A stretch of 64,000 nt of DNA. It comes from Bacteroidales bacterium. Lineage in GTDB: Bacteria; Bacteroidota; Bacteroidia; Bacteroidales; UBA1402. This document shows, in pieces, positions 33,888 through 44,200 of this stretch. The notes below the pieces were generated by a model. It saw only the letters and a list, made by a program, of their open reading frames with translations. It ran no database searches and was not told the DNA's origin. Positions within the stretch are counted from its first letter, which is position 1. Each line of letters begins with the position of its first letter. The position numbers and the translations under genes were made by a program. The DNA is taken from positions 1 through 64,000 of the forward strand of contig JAFODP010000003.1 in NCBI GenBank assembly GCA_017380635.1. Reading direction: 5' to 3'.

Positions 33888-34095
33888 TTTTAAGGCGATG
33901 GTCTGTTACCGTACTGGAATGGGAACAATGCTTGTAAAGTGAGCATCCGCTACATGCGCCCGGGCAAGAGCCGGGCGCATCTTTTTTGTCTGAAATCTGT
34001 CTGGCATTTTGTTGGAAAAATCGTCCGAACAATCGCCAGAACAGGGCAATCGCTGCGGCGCCTACCAAGAGGTATGTGATGATTTCTTGCCACAT
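33877..34095 (-). CDS. FeoB-associated Cys-rich membrane protein
   Basis: 72 residues: one membrane helix (residues 5-22) followed by a basic segment and a cysteine cluster CPGACSGCSLYKHC. This is the pattern of the small FeoB-associated Cys-rich proteins encoded after feoB in many anaerobes. It lies 14 bp downstream of feoB on the same strand, and the 11-bp tail overlap with the convergent lipoprotein gene is unusual. It probably supports iron uptake, by an unknown mechanism. Confidence 0.88.
   Translation of the reverse strand: MWQEIITYLLVGAAAIALFWRLFGRFFQQNARQISDKKDAPGSCPGACSGCSLYKHCSHSSTVTDHRLKITK
33954..33987 (+). terminator. Intrinsic terminator of the lipoprotein gene, embedded in the convergent Feo partner gene
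   Basis: ATGCGCCCGG (33954-33963) pairs perfectly with CCGGGCGCAT (33971-33980) across a 7-nt loop, followed by six T (33982-33987). On the other strand the same bases encode KKDAPGSCPGAC. Confidence 0.85.
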
Positions 34096-34109
34096 AAGCG
34101 TCGTGATGT

Positions 34110-36491
34110 TTAGAACAAACTACCGATTTGGAACACCAGGAAACTTATCAACCAAGCAATGCCGGTTTGATAAAACACCGAGAACCAAGCCCATTTAGTA
34201 CCGATTTCCTTGCCAATGGCTACCACCGTGGCGATGCAGGGGAAATACAGCAGAATAAAGAGCATGAATGCGTAAGCTACCAATGGCGTGAACAGCGGCT
34301 TGCCAAATTCGTCCACTTGTTGTTGCAGGCTGTCGATGAGCTTGGGCGAAGATTCGTTCAAGTCGGCGTCGCCTTCGTAGAGTATGCCCATGGTGGAAAC
34401 CACTACTTCCTTGGCTGCCAGGCCGGTAACCAAGCTCACACCCATCTTCCAGTCGAAGCCCAAAGGTGCCACCACCGGTTCGATGGCATGACCGATTTTA
34501 CCGATGTACGATTGTTCCATTTGTGCCACCTGATCTTCCTGATGCGACTGCGGGAAGTAGCCTAAAGCCCAGATAATGATGGAGGCAAACAGGATGACGG
34601 TACCCATTTTCTTGAGGTATTGCACCGATTTTTCCCACATGTGTATCAGTGTGTTACGCAATGTTGGCATACGATAGGGCGGCAGTTCCATTACAAAATG
34701 GTCGTTTTCGTTTTTGAAGGCGAAACGTTTTAGCAAAAGGGCTGTGCCGATGGCCACCAATATGCCAATCAGGTAAATGCTCAGCAACACCAATCCTTGG
34801 TTTTTGTGGAAGAATGCCGATACCAGCAAGAGATACACCGGCATACGCGCCGAGCAAGAAATGAAGGGAACGGTGAGTACGGTGAGCAATCGGTCTTTGC
34901 GGTTTTCCAAACTTCGCGTGGCCATGATGGCGGGCACGCTGCAGCCGAAGCCAATAAGATAAGGGATGAAAGATTTGCCGTGAAGCCCAATTTTGTGCAT
35001 GAGTTTGTCCATGATAAAGGCGGCACGCGCCATATAGCCGCTGTCTTCCAAAAAGGAAATGAAGAGGAAGAGAATGAGGATGTTAGGCAAGAATACCAGC
35101 ACGCCGCCCACTCCGGCGATGATGCCGTCCACGATAAGGTCGTTGAGCATGCCGGCGGGCATGAGCGTGGCTACCCATTCACCCAAGGCTGCCACACCGG
35201 TTTCCAGCCAGTCTTGCGGATAAGCACCCAAACTGAAAGTGGTCTGAAACATCAACCAAAGGAAAACAATCAGCACGGGGAAGCCCAACCATTTGTTGGT
35301 GAGGATGGTATCCATGGCGTACATCATTTTCTTTTTGTCATCCTTGCTATGTTCCAAGGTCTCTTTCAAGGCGCCGCGGATAAATCCGAACTTCAAATCG
35401 GAAATAATGCTGCTGATATCGTCGTGATAGCTGTTTTCCAACTTTTTACGTGCTTGGTCGGCAGCCGCCTTGATGTCGGGATAATTGGCAAAAGCTTCCG
35501 CTTCCTTGTGAATATTACGGTCGTTTTCAATGAGTTTGAGTGCCATGTAACGTCCGTGATGCACGCTCTTGTTGAGAATGTTTTTGGCCACCGTTTGTTT
35601 TACCTTGGCAATGGCCTGTTCGCATTCTTCGCCGTAATTGATGTGGATATGCTTGGTTACTTTGTTTTGTTCGTCCAAATACACCTTCACAATAGCCGAC
35701 AACACCTCGTCGATGCCTTGTCCCGTTTTGGAAATGGTGGGAACAATGGGGAAGCCCAGCATCTGCGACAGACTGTCCACATCGAGTTGGTCGCCGCTTT
35801 TTTGCAATTCGTCGTACATGTTCAGCGCCATCACCATACGCGGGTTCATGTCGATGAGCTGTGTGGTGAGGAAAAGGTTGCGTTCCAGGTTGCCGGCGTC
35901 AACGATATTGAGCACCACGTCGGGCTTTTCTTCGCTGATAAATTGGCGCACATAGAGTTCTTCGGGGCTGAATTCGGTCAATGAATAGGTGCCGGGCAAA
36001 TCTACCAAGTTGATGGTGTAGCCTTCGTGATGGAAAGTGCCGATTTTCGAATCGACGGTGACGCCGCTGTAATTGCCCACTTTTTCGTGCAGGCCGGTGG
36101 CATGATTGAAAAACGAAGTTTTGCCGCAGTTGGGATTGCCCACCAAGGCCACGGTGATTTGTTTGTCGAGCTCGGCAATTTCGCTCTTGACGTGTTCTTC
36201 GATGGTGCCATGGTACAGATTGTCGGGATGAGCTTCTGCGCTGAGCGACACCACTTCGATGTTGGCGGCTTCTTTGCGGCGCAAAGCTACGTGACTACCT
36301 AAAATTTCGTATTCGATGGGGTCGAGCAGGGGCGCGTTTTTCAGGATTTTAACTTCTTGTCCTTTTACGAATCCCATTTCTTGAAGACGATGACGAAAAC
36401 CGCCGTGTCCGTGCACTTTGGCAATCATACAACGACTTCCGGTAGTCATTTGTGCCAGATTTTTCTTGGCCTCTGTTTGTGATTTTTCCAT
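34110..36491 (-). CDS. feoB: Ferrous iron transporter FeoB with fused N-terminal FeoA domain
   Basis: 793 residues from the ATG at 36491. A longer frame reaches 36587 but would begin upstream of the promoter and inside a terminator. Residues about 10-85 are a FeoA (SH3-like) domain (GSRCMIAKVHGHGGFRHRL). The G-protein domain follows with G1 GNPNCGKTS (about 115), the GVTVD switch and G3 DLPGTYS. The C-terminal half has about eight to ten membrane helices (GVGGVLVFLPNILILFLFIS; IPYLIGFGCSVPAIMATRSL). Imports Fe(II). The FeoA-FeoB fusion is common in Bacteroidota. Confidence 0.96.
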   Translation of the reverse strand: MEKSQTEAKKNLAQMTTGSRCMIAKVHGHGGFRHRLQEMGFVKGQEVKILKNAPLLDPIEYEILGSHVALRRKEAANIEVVSLSAEAHPDNLYHGTIEEHVKSEIAELDKQITVALVGNPNCGKTSFFNHATGLHEKVGNYSGVTVDSKIGTFHHEGYTINLVDLPGTYSLTEFSPEELYVRQFISEEKPDVVLNIVDAGNLERNLFLTTQLIDMNPRMVMALNMYDELQKSGDQLDVDSLSQMLGFPIVPTISKTGQGIDEVLSAIVKVYLDEQNKVTKHIHINYGEECEQAIAKVKQTVAKNILNKSVHHGRYMALKLIENDRNIHKEAEAFANYPDIKAAADQARKKLENSYHDDISSIISDLKFGFIRGALKETLEHSKDDKKKMMYAMDTILTNKWLGFPVLIVFLWLMFQTTFSLGAYPQDWLETGVAALGEWVATLMPAGMLNDLIVDGIIAGVGGVLVFLPNILILFLFISFLEDSGYMARAAFIMDKLMHKIGLHGKSFIPYLIGFGCSVPAIMATRSLENRKDRLLTVLTVPFISCSARMPVYLLLVSAFFHKNQGLVLLSIYLIGILVAIGTALLLKRFAFKNENDHFVMELPPYRMPTLRNTLIHMWEKSVQYLKKMGTVILFASIIIWALGYFPQSHQEDQVAQMEQSYIGKIGHAIEPVVAPLGFDWKMGVSLVTGLAAKEVVVSTMGILYEGDADLNESSPKLIDSLQQQVDEFGKPLFTPLVAYAFMLFILLYFPCIATVVAIGKEIGTKWAWFSVFYQTGIAWLISFLVFQIGSLF

Positions 36492-36519
36492 CTTGATGCT
36501 GCTATTTAAAATTACGTCG

Positions 36520-36550
36520 CAAAAGTATCCCACAAAATCCCAGCCGTCAA
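36520..36550 (-). promoter_or_regulatory. feoB promoter
   Basis: Minus strand: TTG (36548-36550), a 20-bp spacer, then TACTTTTG (36520-36527), 29 bp before the feoB ATG. No clear Fur box was identified. Confidence 0.65.
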
Positions 36551-36574
36551 TCCCCTTTAATGGTGATTTAAAAA

Positions 36575-36612
36575 GAACCATGCCCACTTTTCTTTGGACA
36601 TGGTTCCTCTTT
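36575..36612. terminator. Bidirectional terminator upstream of feoB
   Basis: GAACCATG (36575-36582) pairs with CATGGTTC (36599-36606), with an inner CCA/TGG extension. T runs lie beyond the stem on the plus strand, and on the minus strand the A-rich 36568-36574 becomes T-rich. Confidence 0.7.
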
Positions 36613-36642
36613 TTTACAGAATTCGCCTTGTTCGACGAGAAC

Positions 36643-38175
36643 TTATTTAACGAAATGCTTGATTACCTTGTTACCGCGGCGCTCAATGTAGAAACCTTCG
36701 GCCACGGGCTCGTTGATGCGCAAACCTTGCAGGTTGAAGTATTCCGCTTCGGCCTCTTGGCTGTCGACAGATTGAATGGCATCGGGAGCCTTTTCGGTGG
36801 GCAATTGGACGTGCAAGTCGAAGCTTGCGTTCATATAATCCTGGTTCATGTTCATTCCGATGAGAATGGTGTATGGCGGGAAAATAATGACATTGTCCGA
36901 GTAGGTGGCTTTGGGCATGCCCTCATTATTATAATGAGTGAAGAAAGCTGCGTATCCATAACTATCGGTCTTGACGCCGGAAGGCGTGGTAATCAGCTTC
37001 ACATCTTCGGGATTGCTGGTGTCGATATACATCCACCAATCCTGGCTTTCGTCAACGTATCGGAACATAGAACTATAAGGATGTTTTCTGTCGTACATAT
37101 TGCAAAGGCCGATGATATTGGGATTGTCTACACGACGATAAGTTTTTACACCTTCCACGCTGGCCATCCAGGGATATTTATTGGTGTATTGGTCGCCGAC
37201 AAGCTGATATTGAATTTCGTTGGGAATCATGACAGAACCGAAATATTCATCCACTTTCGATTCGCCGATGTAAGTCCATTCGTAGGCGGGTTCTACATAC
37301 GAGGCGATGGTGGGGAGAAAATAAGGCAGTATGGCCTTGCCATTTTCGTCAATAGGAATAAGCACAACGCGATAGCTTCCCATTTCGGTACAAGTGATTT
37401 TCAATTGCTTGCTGTCGAGTTCTTCGTAGGCAAAACTGCTGACAGGATTGGCCGGATAGAGCGCTTCCACATCTTTCAGAGAGATGCTTTGGCTGGGTGT
37501 CAGTATCAACATGCGATATTTTACTATCGGAGCTTCAAAATTCAGATTGATGCTTGCTTCCGTTTCGTTGCGTCCCACGTAAGGCTTTTCCAGTGAATAT
37601 GAAAACTTCGGTGTGTTAACATTGTCCAATTGCAAGACCAAATTGATAGAAAGCCCATATCTCTCGTTGATGGAGAAAAAACCATAGAGAGCAAACTTTC
37701 CTTGGTGGGGGAAATAATAGCAGCTGCTATTGGTGCCAAACATAAACTCAGAGTAGAGCTCGCCATAGCCGGCCAGGGCTTGGGTATTGATTTCATAGCC
37801 GGTAGATTGTTTTTGAGCCGAGAGCTGCATGCTCTTGACATCGTAATCGAGAATGATGTCCTTGCCGTTGAATATGTTGTTCAGACGGTATTGCACTTTG
37901 CTCGCATCGCTGCTACTCACGCGCTGATCTACCGAAACGGGATCGCTCCAGGCATCGTATCCGCGAACGGTGTAGTTGTTGATGTTTTTGATAATCTGTT
38001 GCTTGTAGGTGGTGTCGGTGGTGGCGGTGCCTAGAGAGGTCCATTCTCCCCATGTCTCGCTTTGGGCGGCGCTTGCCTTCGTCATCGGTTCATTGCTCAA
38101 CTCGATACGTTCGATGTTTGCGGCCAATACATTTGCTGCACAGCAAACGAATAAAAGAGATAAAAACTTTTTCAT
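36643..38175 (-). CDS. Secreted protein of unknown function with C-terminal sorting-like tail
   Basis: 510 residues. Signal peptide MKKFLSLLFVCCAANVLA. The body is beta-rich, with tryptophan- and tyrosine-rich segments and no catalytic motif I recognise. The C-terminal 35 residues (EYFNLQGLRINEPVAEGFYI, then KVIKHF) match the short terminal signature found on many Prevotella and Bacteroides secreted proteins and related to type IX sorting tails. It is 32 bp downstream of the addB-like gene. Role unknown, possibly a surface adhesin-like or matrix protein. Confidence 0.7.
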   Translation of the reverse strand: MKKFLSLLFVCCAANVLAANIERIELSNEPMTKASAAQSETWGEWTSLGTATTDTTYKQQIIKNINNYTVRGYDAWSDPVSVDQRVSSSDASKVQYRLNNIFNGKDIILDYDVKSMQLSAQKQSTGYEINTQALAGYGELYSEFMFGTNSSCYYFPHQGKFALYGFFSINERYGLSINLVLQLDNVNTPKFSYSLEKPYVGRNETEASINLNFEAPIVKYRMLILTPSQSISLKDVEALYPANPVSSFAYEELDSKQLKITCTEMGSYRVVLIPIDENGKAILPYFLPTIASYVEPAYEWTYIGESKVDEYFGSVMIPNEIQYQLVGDQYTNKYPWMASVEGVKTYRRVDNPNIIGLCNMYDRKHPYSSMFRYVDESQDWWMYIDTSNPEDVKLITTPSGVKTDSYGYAAFFTHYNNEGMPKATYSDNVIIFPPYTILIGMNMNQDYMNASFDLHVQLPTEKAPDAIQSVDSQEAEAEYFNLQGLRINEPVAEGFYIERRGNKVIKHFVK

Positions 38176-38207
38176 AACATATATTTGATAGAATTATTGA
38201 TAATCAT

Positions 38208-41200
38208 TTACCTGCCGCAGAGTTTGCGGAAGTCGCAGTTTTCGCAGATTTTGTCCTTGTCGCGACGCTTGAAATGGCTCGCTTGGCTGTTGAAGTATTG
38301 CTTGTCTAAAAAGTCGACGAGCGCTGCTTGGAAATCGTCCTGCAAACGACGGAAATTCGTTTGCGATTCGTAGCGGCCAAGGCTGTAAGCAAAGTCGGGC
38401 GAATAATCGGGGTTGATGGCCGCCTGTGTGTAGAACAAAGCCGTGTGCAAAGCAGTCTTGTCGTCGTTGAGCAGCTTGGAGATTTCCGCCGGAATGTCGT
38501 TGGGCGATGTTTGCAGCAACAAGGCATAGAGGTAAGTCTGGAGCGCGTTCAACTGGAAAGACGAAGCTTTGTCGCTGAATATCTTTTCCCAACTCAAAGT
38601 GTAAGAGCTTGGTTTACTGCCGGTTTTATAGTCGAGAATGCGCAACACGCCCTCTTTGTAATCGATGCGGTCGATGATGCCATGCGTGCTGAAGCTATGT
38701 TTTCCGTCCACGGGAATGGGCTTGCTGTTGCTGATGGGCATTTCCATATCGATGATGCGGAAGGGCGCGTAGGCCAAATCGGATTGCAGCATTCTTTCCA
38801 TGTAAGTTTGCAACAGGCTCAGATGCAAGAGGATGCTTCCGCTGTGCTTGGGCATTTCGCCGCTGCTGCGCAGCGGCTTGCCGTACTGGTCGATATGCTG
38901 ATAATACAACATTTGCGTATGCACTTCGAGCAATTCGCGCAGATGCTTTTTGTTTTTAAGCAAGGCCTGAAGATCTTCTTTTTCCACCGACACGCTCAGA
39001 TTTTCCTGGTGTTCGGCCATCAGGCGAAGCACGTCTTCCGTTCCGTGGGCAAGGCCTTTCTTCTTGAGCATCAACTCGGTGTAGAGATGCTGCATGCTTT
39101 GGTGAAAGATATTACCGCTGATCAGAGCATCCATTTCCTCGCTCAGTTCTTCCACGGCTTTCAGCTTGGCGATGCGCTCGTAGTAGAATTTTGTTTCGCA
39201 AGTGATGAAGGTTTTCAGCGCCGAGGGCGATAACTTTTCCGGCATGACGACGCCTTCTCTGGAAATATCGCTGGCAAAACTTTGGCTGTTCATCCTGCCT
39301 CCGATAGACGATTGCTGAATATCCAGGCCCGATTCCATCAACAACTGACGCAGGAAACGGCTCATCTCGGCTTTCTTGTTTCCTCGGTTGGCATTGCAGT
39401 AACAAAGCGTTATATTCTTGGCTCTCTGCAAAATGCGCATGAAATAATAGGCCGATATGGCATCCTGATGTTGCGGCATGCTCAGTCCGTAGGCCAGACG
39501 GATATGATAGGGAATGAACGAATGATCTTGCGACGATTGCGGCAGATCGCCTTCGTTGGCCGAAAGGAAGAGCAAGTTGTCGAAGTCGAGGTTGCGCGTT
39601 TCCAACAACCCCATCAGCTGCAAGCCGCCCAAAGGTTCGCCGGAAAAGGGAATGGACAGATTCAACACTTGCGAGAGCAATCGTTTATAGGTGCTGAAAT
39701 TCACTTCGATGATGCCTTCCTTTATCATGTCCTGCAACGGCCTCAGTGCCTGATGACAAAGGAAAAGACTTTCCTGATAGAGTGGCATCATGTTTTCGTT
39801 TTCGTCGTCCTCCTTGTTGTTTTTGTCGGCAGCGGCGTCGGCCAGCAAGCGGATCATATCGAGCAGCAATTGCCCCAAATCGACCACCTTTTCCACCGGA
39901 CAGAAAAGTCGGGTCAACACATCGTCCTTGTGAAAAAATGGGGCCGGACAAGCAAAAAGATGCTGTTCCGACAATTCGTCGGCCAAGGCTTTGGCTTGCT
40001 CGCTGATGCGGCGGATATAACTGTTTTGCAACAAGGGCAGGCTGTATTTGCTACGGAATTTCGCGTGAGAAGAACTGCTTGTCGCCGCGTCGCAGTGCAG
40101 CAGTACGATTTGCTGAATCAGGCTGAAAACGGGCGTTTGCGTCAGGGGATAACCCATGGTGATGTTGAATGTGCCGATGTCTTGCGGCAAACTGTGCAGC
40201 ATAGGCAAAAGCAGCGATTCGTTACACAGCACGATGGCCGATTGGCTGCCCGAATATTGTTTAAGCCATTGACTGGCTGCATAATGCGCTTGCGCGTTTT
40301 CCGAAGAAGAGGCAATGATGCGGATGTTTTTTTCGCGACGCAGAAAATCGTCGTAAGGATGATTTGGCAATTCGTTGGGGAAAAGCTTGAGATTGCGGCG
40401 CATGAATCGTCCGGCTTCGTGCACGAAAGCTTCCGGCATGTTGTCGTCGTCATCGCAGTAATAATGGTCGTAATCCCAATAGAACATCGCTTTGCCGTTT
40501 TCCTTGAAATGAAGGAAGAGTTTTTCTTCGCATTTGTTCAGCGCGTTGAAACCCACAAAGACATAATTTTCGGCCGGAAAAGCGTGCGTACTATAGATTT
40601 CCCAATTTTCCGCGATTTCGCGCAGATACATACCTTCGTACACGACAGCTTCTTTGCTAAGGCGCTGTTTGAATGCGTTATACAACTGAAACATCTTGTT
40701 CCACAGATGCACGAAATTGTTCTTGATGGGGCTGTTGTCGTCGCTGTTGCTCTTGAATTGTTTGAAGAACGACTGCAGCATTTCCACTTGCTCGGCCGAC
40801 AGATGGCTGAAATCGTCTTTGAAAGCTTCGGTTTCCGAAATCAGGCGGAATACCTGTTGCGCATCGGCCAGGTTTTTGTCGATATTGTCGAAATCTTGCA
40901 GCAGGATTTTTCCCCAGCCATAAAAATCGTCGAAGCTTTCGCTGCTGTCTTTGAAGATTTTGCGATATTCCTGAAAAAGCAATCCGTTCAGATAGATAGG
41001 GTCGCCGATGCTCCAGATTTTTCCTTCGGCGTTGCGGGCTTTGCACAGCGCAAACAACTCGTTGATGCCCACATATTGCGGCGTCCACAGAGGTTTGCCT
41101 GCCACCTGATAAAGCGCCTTGTTGAAAAACAGACGCGCACGTTTGTTGGGAAAAACCATCGTCACCCGATGCAGATGATGGCCTTTTTTATGGTAAAGAT

Positions 41201-41234
41201 CTTTCGCAACCAGAGATAAAAAACTGTTTTCCAT
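38208..41234 (-). CDS. AddB-like PD-(D/E)XK nuclease, ATP-dependent recombination nuclease subunit
   Basis: 1008 residues from the ATG at 41234; a TTG six bases upstream is in frame. It starts with an inactivated helicase-like domain (MVFPNKRARLFFNKAL instead of a Walker A). The C-terminal nuclease has ILDYKTGSKP (about residue 870) with the DxK core and a terminal CENCDFRKLC whose C-x2-C-x5-C, with an upstream cysteine in TCETKFYYERI, fits the iron-sulfur staple of AddB nucleases. It partners the adjacent AddA-like helicase in double-strand break repair and RecA loading. The gap to addA is 6 bp. Confidence 0.86.
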   Translation of the reverse strand: MENSFLSLVAKDLYHKKGHHLHRVTMVFPNKRARLFFNKALYQVAGKPLWTPQYVGINELFALCKARNAEGKIWSIGDPIYLNGLLFQEYRKIFKDSSESFDDFYGWGKILLQDFDNIDKNLADAQQVFRLISETEAFKDDFSHLSAEQVEMLQSFFKQFKSNSDDNSPIKNNFVHLWNKMFQLYNAFKQRLSKEAVVYEGMYLREIAENWEIYSTHAFPAENYVFVGFNALNKCEEKLFLHFKENGKAMFYWDYDHYYCDDDDNMPEAFVHEAGRFMRRNLKLFPNELPNHPYDDFLRREKNIRIIASSSENAQAHYAASQWLKQYSGSQSAIVLCNESLLLPMLHSLPQDIGTFNITMGYPLTQTPVFSLIQQIVLLHCDAATSSSSHAKFRSKYSLPLLQNSYIRRISEQAKALADELSEQHLFACPAPFFHKDDVLTRLFCPVEKVVDLGQLLLDMIRLLADAAADKNNKEDDENENMMPLYQESLFLCHQALRPLQDMIKEGIIEVNFSTYKRLLSQVLNLSIPFSGEPLGGLQLMGLLETRNLDFDNLLFLSANEGDLPQSSQDHSFIPYHIRLAYGLSMPQHQDAISAYYFMRILQRAKNITLCYCNANRGNKKAEMSRFLRQLLMESGLDIQQSSIGGRMNSQSFASDISREGVVMPEKLSPSALKTFITCETKFYYERIAKLKAVEELSEEMDALISGNIFHQSMQHLYTELMLKKKGLAHGTEDVLRLMAEHQENLSVSVEKEDLQALLKNKKHLRELLEVHTQMLYYQHIDQYGKPLRSSGEMPKHSGSILLHLSLLQTYMERMLQSDLAYAPFRIIDMEMPISNSKPIPVDGKHSFSTHGIIDRIDYKEGVLRILDYKTGSKPSSYTLSWEKIFSDKASSFQLNALQTYLYALLLQTSPNDIPAEISKLLNDDKTALHTALFYTQAAINPDYSPDFAYSLGRYESQTNFRRLQDDFQAALVDFLDKQYFNSQASHFKRRDKDKICENCDFRKLCGR

Positions 41235-41240
41235 ACGCAA

Positions 41241-44200
41241 TCAACATTTAACAATTTCGCCTTGTTCCACATACCAAAGGTAACCTTCCACCTTGTCGAA
41301 GCCCATTTTTTTGAGCAAGTGAATGTATTCCTGCACCTGTTTTCGGTAGCTTTTCTGTTCTTTTCCAAATTTAAAATCGATCACCACTACGCGATCTTCT
41401 TTCATCACCACGCGGTCGGGACGACGTTCCTGCAAATGTCCGCTTTCGTCTTCGAAGAGAATGGAACATTCGTTGTATAATTGATAATCGCCGCTATACC
41501 AATCTTTTACCTCTTCTTGCGCCAGGGCCTTTCGGGTAAAATCCAGATAATTGTCTTTTTCATCGCGTGCAATCAGCCCGTCGTTGATGAGGCTTTGCAC
41601 GGCTCTTTCCACATCTTCTTGGTGATGAATCAGTTCGAATAGATGATGCAGCAATTTGCCTCGTTGGATGTAGCTGCTTTCCTGGTTTTCCTCGTCGCGG
41701 ATAAAGTCTTTAGAACGATTCGATTGACGGAATTGCGTTTGTCCCTCTTCGTTGACAAAGGCCATTTCCATATAGTTGTCCTGACTGTCTTCTTCGCGGC
41801 TGCTGTCAACCGGCGCATCGCCCATGCAAAAAGCATCGTCCTTGAATTCGAGACAAGTTTGCAGCAGATCGCCCACTGTTTTCAGCTCGCCGCCTTCCTT
41901 CATTTTTCTGGCATAAACAATCAGGTTGTACTGCGGACGCGTGAAGGCAACGTACAACAGGTTCAGGCTGTCCATCAGCATTTGTTGGCTTTCTTGCTTG
42001 AATTCCTTTTCGAACAAACTGTCGGCCATGTGATGACTATAGTTGATGGGCAACAATTGCATCTGAGCGTAAGGTTCTTCTTGCGGTTCGCACCACACTT
42101 TGGGTGTTTTATGGCCACCGCTTTCAATCAAAGGCCAATGGCAGAATGGCACGATAATGGTGTGCGCGGCCAGACCTTTGGCTTTGTGGATGGTCATCAT
42201 GCGGATACCGCAACTTTGCTGTTTGGATGGCAGCGCGGCCTGCGAGAGCGTTTCGTCCCAATATTGCAGAAAATCACCCAGATAAGGATGGCTTTTGTTG
42301 AGATAATCGTTCAGGTAATCCATGAAGGCGAAGAGATATTCGCTTTCGTCGCGGAAATTTTGTCCGGCATTGTCGGCATCAAGGGCCAAGTGTCGGTAAA
42401 TGGCGTACACCATTTCGGTGAGCGGCAATTGCGAGAGGCTTTCGCATTCGGCCTTGAAGGCTTCGAACAAAGCAGGACGGCTGTGTCTGATTTCTTCGGC
42501 GGCAATATCGTCTTGCGGACAATGTATCAGTTTCATGCCGGCAATGATGATGCGCAGCAAATTCGATGATCCCAATTCGAAAGCTTCGTCCGAAATAACG
42601 TGAAAACCTTCGCCATGGAGTCGTGTGGCAATTTTGGCAATTTCTTTATTGTCGCGCGTAAGGATGCAGATGTCTTTCACTTTGGCTTGGGCGGCTTGCG
42701 GATCTTGCAGTTGTTTCAATGTCTCGAGCAAAGCTTCCATCATGTCTTCGTCGTAGTTGTCCTTGTCGAAAAGGCGGATGCCCACGTAACCATCTTTGTC
42801 TTTCTTTTGGCAATGTTGTTCCACGTCCTGATAGGCTTTGCTTATTTGTCCGGCCAAGTTTTCGTCGAGCATATCGGCACAATGATGGATGATGCTTTCG
42901 GGCGCTTGTGTAAAGAACTGATTGTTGAAGTCGATGATGTGCTTGCGGCTGCGCCAATTGTCTTTCATGGGAATGATGTCCACTTCTTGTTCGTGGAAAC
43001 TGTTCTCGATATTGTTCAGAATGCTCCAGTCGCCGTTGCGGAAGCGGTAGATGGATTGTTTCACGTCGCCCACAATGAGGCTGTCTTGCCATTGCGTGGC
43101 CAGGCATTCCTTGAGCAAATGACGGAAATTGTTCCATTGCAGATGCGAAGTGTCCTGAAACTCGTCTATCATGATATGCTTCAGATGCGCCCCGATTTTC
43201 TCGAAAATAAAGGAAGCATCGCTGTCGCCCACCATGTCTTTCAGCAGATAAGACGTGTCGCTCAACACGAAGCGGTTTTCTTCTCGGTTGATGCTCTTGG
43301 CGCTTTCGGAAATACTGTTGAGCAATCCGATTTTGAACAAATGTTTCAGGCTCAGGCAGATGCTGTTCCATTCGCGGCGATGCTGTTCTTGAAAGGCAAT
43401 GGCTTGTCCCAGCAAAGCTTGCAGGCGGCTTTCGGCCAAATCTCTGATGAGGCTGTTTTTCCCCCACATATCGAGATTGTCCACGCCATCCAGGGCTCTT
43501 TTGCCCGCGGCTTTGAAAAATTCGCCTTTGCGCAGCGCGATAAAGAAGCCCGCCAGGCCGCTTTTTCCGTATTTTATGTCGTCGATACTCAGGGCATTGT
43601 TTTCCAACAGATGGAAAAATTCATCCGCATACTGCGACAATTGTTTTTCTATTTCCTGTTTCTTGTTTTTCAGCAAGCTATGGTAATTCTTCAGGAAATC
43701 CTTGTCTTTCAGCGCTTGCGAAATTTTATGACGATGCTGTTGGAATTTTTCTTCGTAGATGGCTCGGCCGAAACGTTTCATCTCGTCTTGCACGCGATGG
43801 CTGTGACCTTCTTCCATCTGGCTGTGCATGAAATCTTCTATCCACTGCAGGAGGCTTTCATCTTCGTTGGCATGTTCGAAAAGATTATCGACGGCTTCTT
43901 CCACCACGCTGTTTGCGTCGAGTTCGATGTTGAAACTGCTGCCGATGCCCAGTTCGCGCGCCAGATGTCGCAAAATGCGCTGAAAAAAACTGTCGATGGT
44001 TTCAATCTGAAAATGAGCGTAGTTGTGCAGAATGAGCCGAAGCGCTTGCGAGGCATTGCGGATAATTTCTTCCTGGCTGAGCTTTCGCATGCTTTTGGTG
44101 TCGGCATCGTACACTTGCAATTCTTCCTGGATTTTTCCAAGCAGACTATCGGGATGATGCAGGGCTTTTTCCTTGTCGCAAAGAATGGCCAGATCGTTCA

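Noticed and set aside
36520-36550. Fur-box search upstream of feoB
   Set aside because: No convincing palindromic Fur or DtxR-like site could be made out by eye.
36492-36587. Extra 32 N-terminal codons for feoB
   Set aside because: That longer start lies upstream of a good promoter and within a terminator stem; the ATG at 36491 begins directly before the FeoA domain.
39282-41219. Plus-strand reading frame of 645 codons antisense to the addB-like gene
   Set aside because: It lies wholly opposite a gene with clear helicase/nuclease motifs, has no recognisable domain or promoter, and its composition follows from the codon use of the sense gene.
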